From NCBI RefSeq assembly GCF_037975245.1, contig NC_092575.1, positions 17,573,810 through 17,637,809 on the forward strand: 64,000 nt of DNA, read 5' to 3'. Source of the stretch: Apostichopus japonicus. Lineage: Eukaryota; Echinodermata; Holothuroidea; Aspidochirotida; Stichopodidae. Positions 1 through 10,700 of the stretch are shown one piece after another (position 1 is the first letter of the stretch; each line of letters begins with the position of its first letter). The translations under genes and the position numbers were made by a program. Below the pieces are notes generated by a model. That model had not been told where the DNA came from and ran no database searches. It saw only the letters and a program-made list of their open reading frames with translations.

Positions 1-115
1 ATACTGTTCTGTGGTCAGTTTTTTTTATTAACAATTTATCCGTCTGGATTTACAGTATTTTGAACCATGATATTGTATTTGTTTTTCATTTTTTTTTTTT
101 TTTTTTAATGTTCAG

Positions 116-250
116 AAACGTGATTGCTCGAGAAGCTAAAAGATAAGAAAGCTGTAACATTTGCACTTTAGGATGACAAGAGTAGTGGTATAAATTCTTG
201 TCATTTGTAACCCATTGTCATACCATGAAATAAAACACCCCTCCTCAGCA
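116..250 (+). CDS. Possible terminal exon and 3'UTR of an unidentified plus-strand gene
   Basis: A long T tract followed by TTCAG (111-115) makes a strong acceptor. In one phase the exon reads NVIAREAKR then TAA (144-146); in another it reads KRDCSRS then TAA. A poly(A) signal AATAAA sits at 229-234, about 85 nt after the first stop. A second AATAAA occurs near 682. The rest of the gene is outside the window and the product cannot be named. Confidence 0.3.
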
Positions 251-1725
251 TTTTATTTAGGACTGTGGCACTGATGTGGTTTGAATACTAACTAACACAT
301 GCCCCATGTCAAATGTTTCTCCTTCAATAGAGGTTACGATTACATAACATGATGAGTGTCTCTTTTTGTCCTTATTTAGCATGTTTTGTACCAATTTAGT
401 AATTATGAAGCCCTGAAGTTTGGTCTAATCCTTATTGACTTGGTACTGGTTGTATGTGATAGTCTTGCAGAAACAGTATTGTACAAACTAACTCCACCTC
501 CCACTCCCCAGATTTGTTAAAGGGATGCTGCATTGGCCCCAAATATGCTAGATATTTAAATATGGTCACCTGTGGTCAAAATTCTTTAACTGTTTTAAAC
601 AAAACCCTGAGGGAAATTGACCTCATTGGGACATTCAGTCATCTTTTGTGTTCATATAGAATGTCTGAGAACAATTTGGAGAATAAAGACCCCCAGGAAA
701 GTACATTTTGAAAACTTATAGAAATGATAAGGGCTCATGCTGTAAATTTGGGGCCTATACAGACCAGGGAGTTATGGAATTCCATAACAACTCCCTGTAC
801 AGACTACCTTTTAAAGGCATTGAAGACTCGCCCAAACCGCGTGCTGCCGTCTGAAAAAGTTACAAGTAAACTTTGTCACTACCAAATGTAGACTAATGAA
901 ACGTGATACCTTGTTATCTCTTATCTGGACCTGAGATGTCCATCGCTGCTATGTACACTGTGTTGTGGGTATTGACCATAGCTGCATGTTTTGACTGTAC
1001 ACTAGGGTATAATTACCGACGGTAGCAAGCTGTGTGTGTATTTTCTGGGATCGATGGTGGTGTCTAACACTTCTGTTACACCTCATTCGAAACTAGCTCA
1101 GATTACCGGTATCAGACGTTTCTTTGTGCGCGAGTCTTCACTCCCTTTAATGATGGACCTAGCCTACCTCAATTATGGAACTGAATTCTCTACACGCATA
1201 TCAGATCAGAGGATGAATGACATTTTTTCTTTACTTCCATATTTTAGTATATTTGTGGTCAATTTTGGCGGCCTTTAAATATGAAAGTCAGAAAGTGAAT
1301 ATATGATAGCTTTTATAAGAAACAACGGTGCTTCTGAACCGCTTTAGACAAGTTGACTCGGCCGATTCATGCCACCACACCATAAGAGCCTAACACAATA
1401 CTGGCAACTCTACTAAATATCAGGTATTTGAGCTCTATGGTGCGGTTGTAAAGTTGCTAGGTAAAGATGGCGCTCTTTCGGTAATATAATAGTAAGCTAC
1501 TCGTATCGGTTTTTGGGAAAATTACCATCTTGTAACTGCATGCTACAAAAGAACCACGTTTGAGAATTCAAATGGTGATATAAAGATTCTTCTCTCTGAT
1601 ATCATCGTTTCTTGAGGATTATTTTATTTCAATCTGGATTTTAAATAAGTTACTGGATACGAAACGTCAAACGAAAGAATTACTGTACGAATATATATTA
1701 TTTTTTATTCGCAAATATCAAGCTC
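147..1725. other. Non-coding stretch
   Basis: After the possible poly(A) site I see no gene. The only notable item is a near-perfect palindrome at 765-797. Confidence 0.5.
765..797. repeat. Palindrome with EcoRI-centred 18-bp core
   Basis: GTTATGGAATTCCATAAC is a perfect 18-bp palindrome, flanked by CAGGGA on the left and AACTCCCTG on the right. Together the arms pair except for a 3-nt AAC bulge. Confidence 0.8.
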
Positions 1726-1797
1726 TCCCATATGGTCTAGTGGTTAGGATCCGGCGCTCTCACCGCCGTGGCCCGGGTTCGATTCCCGGTATGGGAA
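1726..1797 (+). tRNA. tRNA-Glu (anticodon CTC)
   Basis: 72 nt. The acceptor stem TCCCATA pairs with TATGGGA, and the discriminator is A1797. D arm GTCT..GGAT, anticodon stem CGGCG/CGCCG with loop CTCTCAC (anticodon CTC at 1759-1761), T arm CGGGT-TCGATTC-CCGGT. Box A and box B are intact. There is no intron. A T run from about 1808 serves as the Pol III terminator. Apart from the anticodon stem and loop it is nearly identical to vertebrate tRNA-Glu, so it is probably functional. Confidence 0.96.
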
Positions 1798-1807
1798 GTT
1801 CACTTCC

Positions 1808-1823
1808 TTTTTTTTTTTTTTTT
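1808..1823 (+). terminator. Pol III terminator of tRNA-Glu
   Basis: A run of T beginning 11 nt after the tRNA 3' end, as expected for RNA polymerase III termination. Confidence 0.8.
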
Positions 1824-3336
1824 TGCTTCTCTACTGACACTACTCACGTCATGAGGTTATATACCATTATCCTACCATAATGAAATGGTTGGGTATGTAT
1901 TTAAGTGTCAATGGCATCATGAGTATGGTCAACAATGTTGTATAGGTGACTTTTCTTAATATATATTTATGGTAATGATTAAGCAAATGGAAGGCAATAC
2001 TTATGTTGTACGGGGTTAGGCCTACATAAGCTTGGGTGTGGGAGGAAGAGACTGGAAGGAGAGGGGCTGTATAAATGAAGCTATTATGACCCCTTTGTTT
2101 TTTTGTGTGCCCCGCCACCCTAACCCACAAGTAACAACCCCTTCCATCAAACCATATTACACCCCTTGATGGTAAATAATTTAAACCGACTGTCTCAAGA
2201 CGTGTGAATGTTGTGACGTCCAAGATCAGCCAAGATCAAACAAGAAACTAGAAAGACACAAAGCAAATAGTTTTATCTTTTCTTCCTTTTTTTTTTATTG
2301 TTGATAAGACTTCCTATATATGTTGATAAAGCAAGTCTTTAGCCCACATCTCAGATACCCTACTACAATAAATACCAATATTTAGTGAATGGTTCTTATT
2401 AAACAAGAGCAAACTGAATGTGATATCTTCCATGAACCACATCTGTTTTCTTTAATACTGCACTTAGCAAATATACCATGTTTTGAATGAAACACCATAG
2501 AGAGAGATGTTCATTGTTCAAAGACTTTAATGGACTGTCCATAGTTGCTGAACAGAACAAAGCAAAGTCATTCATGTAATTTTTTTTGTTAAGCAGTTTG
2601 ATTGTTAAAAGTTTGTAGATTCATAGAACAAATGACTCTCTAAAATTAATTTGGAATTGCTGCATTCCAGTACTTAAACCGCATTTCTTCTTTCCCTGTC
2701 CCAACCAACCGACCCACCCACCCACCACACTTCCTTATACGTATCACACATACCATGTGAATCATAAAAGTCATTTTGATGAAGTCTACACTCCCATATT
2801 CTGACTTCCTCAAATTCTAATATTTCTTGAAATAACCTTCTTTTAAACTAAATCTTTCCTCTATTACTGTAACTCAATTTTTGTTTCATTATAAAAGCTT
2901 ACAAAATCTTGCAAGTGGAAAAAAAAAAAAAAAAGATTTCCACTGTAAACATGCCACATGTTTAAAACAAAACAAAAAACAGAGACAACCGACATTCACA
3001 ATCATGTATAAAATGACATCAACAAAACCTGTAGCATCAAGCCAAAATGTTTCACACTTGGATAAATGATGAGCCCTTTTTCGGCTCTTTCAGTTGTGCA
3101 CCAATCGGTCAGATGACTTTTTATGGTGCACAGAGTTTCCAACGACATTACCCCAAATAATAAACCAATGGCTGAGGTGTTTGTTGGTTGGGATTGCGTA
3201 TGAAGGGGTGGGAGGGCTGAGGGAGGGATATGATTGTAGGAAGGGGAGAAGGTTTACAACTAATTTAAGTTCTCTTCTAGGCTTGATTTGGGGGCTACAA
3301 TTCTCAATGAAAAAAAAAAGATGAAAGTCTGAACCA

Positions 3337-3340
<4 letters not shown>

Positions 3341-3424
<84 letters not shown>
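3341..3424. repeat. (TA)n microsatellite
   Basis: About 84 bp of nearly pure TA. Open frames encoding alternating Ile-Tyr across it are artefacts. Confidence 0.98.
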
Positions 3425-3426
<2 letters not shown>

Positions 3427-5117
3427 ACATTATAAACATGTCACATGTTTCAAAAATATAACAAAAAACTTACATTTATATTCAGGTATAAAAATGACAT
3501 CAACAAAAATTCTCAAAGTTTTCCAGCTAAAATATTAGCTTTTATACCCCTCCCTCACAGGGTGAAAAGAGTGACGACCTATTCTTGGCCGTTTCATTTG
3601 TGCAGTCTGTCAGGTTACATCCTTAGAAATTTTCAACGTTCGACTTAAAAGGCAGTTAATTATTCATGTGGCTTTACTCTACAACTATCATTATGGCTAC
3701 ATGAAAATGGAACACGTTAATTATAAAACAAAACATCATTTGCCATCATTACATCATGCAATTGCAGATCCACAAAAAGCTGTTTAGCATTTTTCTTCTT
3801 TTGTTATCTGAATTAACAAAAGTCTGTTAACACTGTCACACTATTACTACGTCGACAACTAAGTGGCATAATTTAAATAGCATGAATTGGGTTCAGAGAG
3901 GTATCACAAAGTAAGCAGGGTACAAAACAAAAATACAAGCAGAAGAAGGGTGGGGGGGGGGGGGAAGCCCTCTTAAAAGGACCAAAGCTCAGGCCAGATG
4001 ATACATTAGTGACATAGTATATCCATATTTATCATCCATTTTAGAGAAATATTCAGAATTGATTTTGTGATGAAAAGCACCATTTCAACCATACCATTCA
4101 AATATTGTCTTATTGAATATAAATTATTGAGTAACAACCAGTAAATAAAACCGGGTCAGAATGAACCCAAGTCAATTTTGTCTCCATTTTCTTTTTTGTT
4201 TTGTTTTTGTTCTTGTTGATTATCAGGGGGGGAGGGTGGGTGGGGGAAATGGCTGTTTTAACCAACAGATCTAATACAAAGAAACCGATTACCCCCACAA
4301 GAATCAAGTCTCACATGGCCGGATGGGTAATTATATTCGATTATTGACAGATATGAAATAACCTTAACGACGATAAATTTGACAAAAGCATTACCATATA
4401 CAGTTGAAACTGATTCTTTCTTATGACTCAGTATATGTTGCTGGTTGTGTTATTCGATCTTATTATTAATTTTTTTTAAACAGAAAGACAAAAAATAAAG
4501 GTCTTTCCAACCATAAAAGGCGTATTGATGCATGGAGGACTATTAACCCTGTTTATTTATTTGTTTGTTTGTGTATGTTTCCCACTCAACAAATGAGATG
4601 ATTTTAAAGGATACAACATTTGAAGCTGAATGTGTTAAAAATTGTTGTCCTCTGAAACAAAATACAATTGTAATTGCAATTGAAATATTGTAGATAATAG
4701 ACACACAGTTCTTGCCATAAGGCATGCTATAAATCTGAACAAAAGCATCAATTTTTGTCAAGTCCAGAATATTGAAATTATCTGGAAAGAAAGAGTGAAA
4801 TTTTGTCCAGTAACTTTAGGTATGCTCGACTTTAACGGTCGTAATGTTTTTCGATCCCATTTGGTAATATTGTCTTGGAAACAGGTAAATATTTGGGGAT
4901 GGGATCACATCAGTAAAAATTCTGCACTGGTGAGGTTATAAACAAGTACAACGTTGGATCATCTAGCTTTGGGTATTTAAGTACACAAGCGCCTGTTTCT
5001 TCTTCTTCCTCTTCTTGTTTTTCCTTCCAAATTTGTTATCAATTTGATTCATATACCAAGCAAACCGCAAATGAAAACAGACGTCCTATATTTCTGTTAT
5101 ATACGTCAAAAAAAGCT

Positions 5118-5530
5118 GACCTCAACGAAGCAGCCTTAATAACTCTCATCATCATTACATGTTATTTGTTGGTAATTAATATTGGTAATGAATATTCAAA
5201 TATTAAAGTAACCAATGACCTCAACGAAGCAGCTTTAATAACTCTCATCTTCATTACATGTTATTTGTTGGTAATGAATATTGGTAATGAATATTCAAAT
5301 CTAAAAGTAACCAATGACCTCAACGAAGCAGCTTTAATAACTCTCATCTTCATTACATGTTATTTGTTGGTAATGAATATTGGTAATGAATATTCAAATC
5401 TAAAAGTAACCAATGACCTCAACAAAGCAGCCTTAATAACTCTCATCTGCATTACATGTTATGATTTAAGCAATTTTTGTTGGTAATTAATATTGGTAAT
5501 GAATATTCATATCTAAAAGTAACCAATGAA
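5118..5530 (+). repeat. 99-bp tandem repeat, about four copies
   Basis: Copies start with 'gacctcaacgaagcag' at 5118, 5217, 5316 and 5415, exactly 99 bp apart. The last copy carries an insertion (near 5464) and decays by about 5530. Because 99 is divisible by three, one frame stays open as a 33-residue repeat; it is probably not translated. Confidence 0.95.
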
Positions 5531-5912
5531 GACACTTAAAGCGAACTGTAAACTTACAAAACTACATGAGACCTTGTTTGACAAAGTTGATGTACGTGAC
5601 TGACATGCACAACTGACCATGTTCATTATTTTCTTAATAATTGTCTCAATAAAAAAATTTAAAAAAAGACTTTTATGATTCTGTCATACACACACAACAA
5701 CAAATAAAAGGAGAAATAATGATTGATGATTTACCACTTCAAAGTAGGGGGAAGGGGAGGGGGACCCGACAGTCGTCTGCGCCGTCGCTTCACGGGGGAG
5801 AAAAAAAATCACCTGCAGAGGATTGTCGACTGTTCTTGGAAGACCCAGCGCTTAACGAATGGTAAAATAAATCCGACATGTTCAGAATCTCTTGTGACGT
5901 TGATATTTCATT

Positions 5913-6445
5913 ATGGAAGATGGATACGGTAAGAATTTACAGATACTTCTTTAAAAACAGAGAGTTTTACAAAAATGTTAACTTGACTTATCGACTGACA
6001 TTGTGAAATCACTTCCGTGCATTTCAAAAAGCTTACAAAAGACGTTCTGAATAAAAACACTGACGGCATTCGATTATTCGCTAATCGAAAATGACGGCGA
6101 CACCTGATTAGACAGAGAATACAAATTGGTAGTCTTATCGAGATATATGCATGTTCGGGAGACTTAAAAGTTTTACGAGTAAATAAATGCTGCGGTTCCC
6201 AAGGAATAACACGACGTCCCGGTATCATTAAGTTTTCTTCTGCAGCGGAGAACTTTCATAATATTTCAAAGTGTCTTGCGTATCTGCCAAGTCTAGTAGA
6301 AATTAAAAGTACGTCCTTCCTCGTCGGCTGTTTCAACGTCGCACTTTTAATATTAAAACTTGGTCGAGCCAAAGCAAGAGTTTTAACCAAACTGAGTAAT
6401 GCTATGTCCCGTATCGGATTCACCCGGATAGAAAGAAAAAATTGA
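5913..6445 (+). CDS. Possible small two-exon gene, about 69 residues
   Basis: Exon 1 (5913-5928) reads MEDGY and ends at a consensus GTAAGA donor. Exon 2 (6246-6445) follows a strong acceptor (TTTTCTTCTGCAG). It continues in phase as AENFHNISKCLAYLPSLVE, then a hydrophobic stretch SFLVGCFNVALLILKLG, and ends FTRIERKN then TGA (6443-6445). The DNA around it (about 5740-6440) has more CpG than its surroundings, as a promoter and first exon might. No homologue is recognised. The hydrophobic stretch could be one membrane segment. It may also be chance: two short pieces and one intron are easy to assemble. Confidence 0.25.
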
Positions 6446-7740
6446 AAGAAGAAAAAACGAATGGTTACGCACTCCCTCGCATCCTCCAGCCTAGAATGAT
6501 CTTACAAAAAATGTCTCGGATTTCATCCTTCTGCCGAAAAAGTGAACATTGGCCCTTGGTTCCTGGTGTTCCAAATGATGCTTTTTCCCTATCAATTCTA
6601 TCTGTGGTTTTCATCCACGCCTCTGTCGGCTTCACTGTCCTCCTGCCAGTGTCTGTAAACCAGAGGATGGGGAGGATGCGGGAGACAGGGCACATCCTGC
6701 TCTTCGTCTCGAGGTCGTAGCTGCGCATACATCAGACTCAATCAGGAGGTATCCTGTTTTGTAGGTTTTTGTATTTTTGTCTTAATATCATTGCACTTCA
6801 AAAACAACTCCCTTTTTTTCTGCTACTTGAGATTCACTCCAAAATAAGCCTCTAGGCCACACCTGAGCCAAAGTAAAGGTAAAGAACAAAAACATCGTCG
6901 ACGTCGTCCTCCTCTCTCGACTTTACGGCATCATCACACCATGCTCCGTTGCTCGACCACAGGCAGACTCTTACTTTTTCTTCTTATAATTATTATTATT
7001 TTTTTTGTATTTTGCTTTTTGAAACTGAAGGCAACACCATGACGGAGTGATGATGCGATTTTACTTCCTCACTGAGAGTTACGAATGGTGGCCACCGTCG
7101 GCAGTACGACATCGAGGGCATCATCGACGACACCCGCGATGTTGATTAAGTCATGTTGATGGTACCGTGTGACATCCGTAGCATACAGGTATAAAAAGGC
7201 GCGACTTTCACCTCTCACACCAATAAAGTAGGCTCTGTCAAAACTAGAATGACAAAGAAAAGAAGAGATTGAAGAGTCGTTTCTCTTACGTGGTCGCTTC
7301 TCCACGATCTAACTTCACGAAAGTAAAATTTACGAAACAGCTCAACACAAATACACACGCACATAAAGAGAAGCATAAAAATGATACTCCATCAGAACTC
7401 ACGGTAGCCAGCAGCACAGAAGACAAATCACCATAGGGTCCTACTCATCTGCTGCCATACACCCTTTGTCCCCCACACCCCTCCTTTATACCCCCATCAC
7501 CTTCGACCCTCTCCTTCTCCTCAGCATCCCCAACATCATACTGGGCTGACATTAAACCAATTGGCCATGACAATGGAACATTACAAACATTTTCCGCAGC
7601 GTTGTTATATCTTGGTCCTACGACAATGTCTTTCTCATATGAAAGTCTACGATTCCTAGTAAACATTGGTTCATCTTTTTAGTGACGAACTTTCTTTATG
7701 CATTTCACTATTACTTAAATAGGGGGGGGGAGGACTACTT
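6446..7740. other. Region downstream of ATXN2, possible 3'UTR
   Basis: No recognisable gene. A minus-strand open frame (6465-6728) and a plus-strand one overlap almost completely, and neither resembles a known protein. The spliced ATXN2 3'UTR may end here, but I found no clear minus-strand poly(A) signal to place it. Confidence 0.35.
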
Positions 7741-7747
7741 CACTTAC

Positions 7748-7791
7748 CATTTCTTGACAAACTCCTCAATTGCCAGGTTGGTATGCCGCCC
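7748..7791 (-). CDS. ATXN2: ATXN2 last coding exon with stop, followed by a donor
   Basis: 44 nt. Coding ends GAAYQPGN then TGA (7766-7768). A good donor (GTAAGT, 7742-7747) follows 18 nt after the stop, so part of the 3'UTR is probably spliced to an exon further left that I could not place. Read one frame over, the same exon encodes GRHTNLAIEEFVKKW, which would be used if the 187-nt exon before it were skipped. Confidence 0.65.
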
Positions 7792-10700
7792 CTGATGGAA
7801 AGATGAGACAGATATTAGGACGTACTGTTCAATTAAGTACTGGTCATTTTTCAAACAAATTTTGCAATTTTTATACTTTTTTTTATTTATATATTTATTT
7901 TTCATAGAAAACTATTTCTGGCTTTGAAAAAGGCTGAAATTGCTATATTAACCTGATGGAAGAAGATCTTGAAAACTAAGACCAAATCTCAGTGTACAAC
8001 GTCAAAACTCACCATGCTGTTGCAGGTATGACCCCGGAAGCTGGTGACTCTGGACCATGCCTGCTTGGGATTGATTCATGTAGAGGGTCGGCGCTGCGGG
8101 ATGGGGGTGTGGATGGGGGTCGGGATGGACCCTCGTTACATTGGTTATGTTTGTCATGTTGGAGGGAACATGGGTAGGTTGAACCTGCATATTCGGCTGC
8201 TAAAAGGGAGAGAATTGGAAACGGCATTTTATTAACGTCAAGATGAAAGCAATTGGTGGCGCTTCTTCTAATCAAAATTCTACAGCCCTTCGGTATTTCC
8301 AAAAGAATCAGACGGTTTTTAAGGAATGACTGTTTTTCTCTTCTTTTGGTTTCCTTGTATGAATGAAACAGGAAGTATTACTGCTTACCCCAAACAGATG
8401 TTTAATTCCATATTACAATATTTGTTCATACATACATACATTCATTCTTTTATTTATTCATTCAATCAAGCATTTCCAACCACGTACTGAACACTTGTTT
8501 CACAATTTATGTCTGTTTTGCAAATGTCAGAGAGTTGTTCGAAGTAACGAAACTCTGGACCGGTTGGCATGTCCCTAGATAAGACTAAACAAAATGATCT
8601 CTTCTGCCATTTCATAATTAGAAAAAAAACAAAAAATAATTTGGAGTGAGGGGAAGGATATGGAAAGGAGACAGACAATGAATGTAGGAAAGGTTAGACA
8701 GAAATTTGATACTCTTCTTCAGTATTACAAAAAAAAAGAAAAAAATGCAATATAATATTTGAAATGAAAACATTTCTGTGATGACTCAATTACACCAGGA
8801 AAATTGCTATATCCAATAAGAACAGACTGTGATAGAATCAGTGACAAATAATGAAATTCTGAATATTTCTACCTGGTTTATATGTTGTGGTATGTTACTG
8901 TACTGCTGGCTAGCATGTTGGGTTGGTATACCATGGCCATGCTGAGTTTGTGGTAGAGATGTGTAAACTATTGCTTGCTGACCTCCTTGAGAGACTGCAA
9001 CAAGCTGCGGAAAGAAATGAGAAAAAAACACTCGGGGAATGAATACTGCATGACCAGAATTGACATGATAGAAACTTTTGATATATGTTCTTCTACCAGT
9101 TCACACAGCTGAATCACCAGATACTTGCTCCCTTTTAAAACAGTTTGCAATTTTGTTAACCATTGTCTACACAGCACAATGTCCAAAAAGAAAAGCTGCA
9201 GCGACCGGAAAAAATATCTGCTGGTCTAGGACGAAATAACATCTAACGACAGAGACCATCTCTGCAATGTCTATCGTGTGAAACTGTCGAGCACAATAGA
9301 TTATGTCCTTGGCAGCATCATGATGCAGCAGTCCCTCTCCCCCCCCCCCCACTCAGGGTCTGACCTTTGACATGGTACCTAACCTCGATTGACGACAACT
9401 GGAAATGCCATCGGAACAGTTATAGTAGTGACTATACAGCAGCACTCATTCACTCCCTATAGATAAGAGAGAGGCCTGATGACCACCAGTCTTAGAATAA
9501 TATATGGTGAAACTCATGTAAGAGGGAGGGTGCTAGCTGACTCACCTGAGCCATCCCTCCTTGTGGTTGAACCACTTGTGCTTGTGCCTGGGCGTGTGTC
9601 ATCTGAGGTTGCATAGGACCGGGAGAGGGCCGTCCTCCGTGTTGGGGGAACTGACCCTGTGAGGCAATCACAGGGTGGTTGCTACTCTGTGATTGCTGGG
9701 ACTGTTGTAAAGGTGGGGTGGTGTGGTGTGACTGTTGCATCTGGTTGGCAGCATTAGCATGACTGGGGGCAGTGTGCATGTACTGGTTGGAAGGCGCTGA
9801 ACCTTGAGAGTGTTGTTGTTGAAGGGATTGAGACTGGGCAGCTGCTGCCTGAGATGGAAAAGCTGTCAAGAAGGCCAAAACAAAATGATGATAACATGTA
9901 AAACAGAGGGCAAGATAGTAAAACAGAGGGCAAGTTAGTACAACAGAGGGCAGGATAGAATCAATACACATAACTGATTACCATTCTTATACCAAAGTGA
10001 CATTAAAGTTAGAAAACAAGCATCTTCTTACAAGGGAACTGGACAGTGATAAGCACATGCTAGACTGTAACACTCTGCTACATGTTAGCAAGTTACAAGT
10101 GTGATGCTGTTGATTGCAAAACAAAAGGGTTGATGTAAATTTAGCAGGAAAGGGAAGGAAGGCCTGTGATATGTAATCAGAGTTAACAGCTGTCAAAAGG
10201 ACATTGTATGACCATCCTCCGCTACACCCCCACCCCACCCACCTCTTTGATAGTTCATCACATTTGCATCAGAGAAGCCATACTCTAAAATTACCAGAGA
10301 AAAAAAGCATGTCCACATTATATAATGGATTAACTTCAAGGGCAAAACAATCCAAGTGGAAGAAATAGCATTAGGTAGTGCTATGTGGAGGGGATAGAGT
10401 GTTACTTATGTGGGGGGGGAGGGGGGTTGGGATGCAGAGTTTTCTTACCCATTATTTGTGGTAACATGACTCCCTCTGCTCCTTGCACCAACTGCTGTGA
10501 CTGAGGATGCATAGTTTGCACAGCAGGATTGTTATTTGGTAACTGCCTGTAAGACATTGTTGGCTGCTGTTGGTGGGAGCGAAAACATCACCGTTTACTG
10601 ATCGGGTCTAAGACAAACCTACCAATTTATCAATATTTATTGACTACTACAGAAAGCCACCAAAAAATAACCATTAATGGAGCAATCGTCAATCATGAGG

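Noticed and set aside
3090-3428. 112-residue minus-strand frame with Ile-Tyr repeats
   Set aside because: Created by the TA microsatellite.
6442-6728. Overlapping frames on both strands of about 90 residues
   Set aside because: Mirror frames with no family resemblance; probably ATXN2 3' flank.
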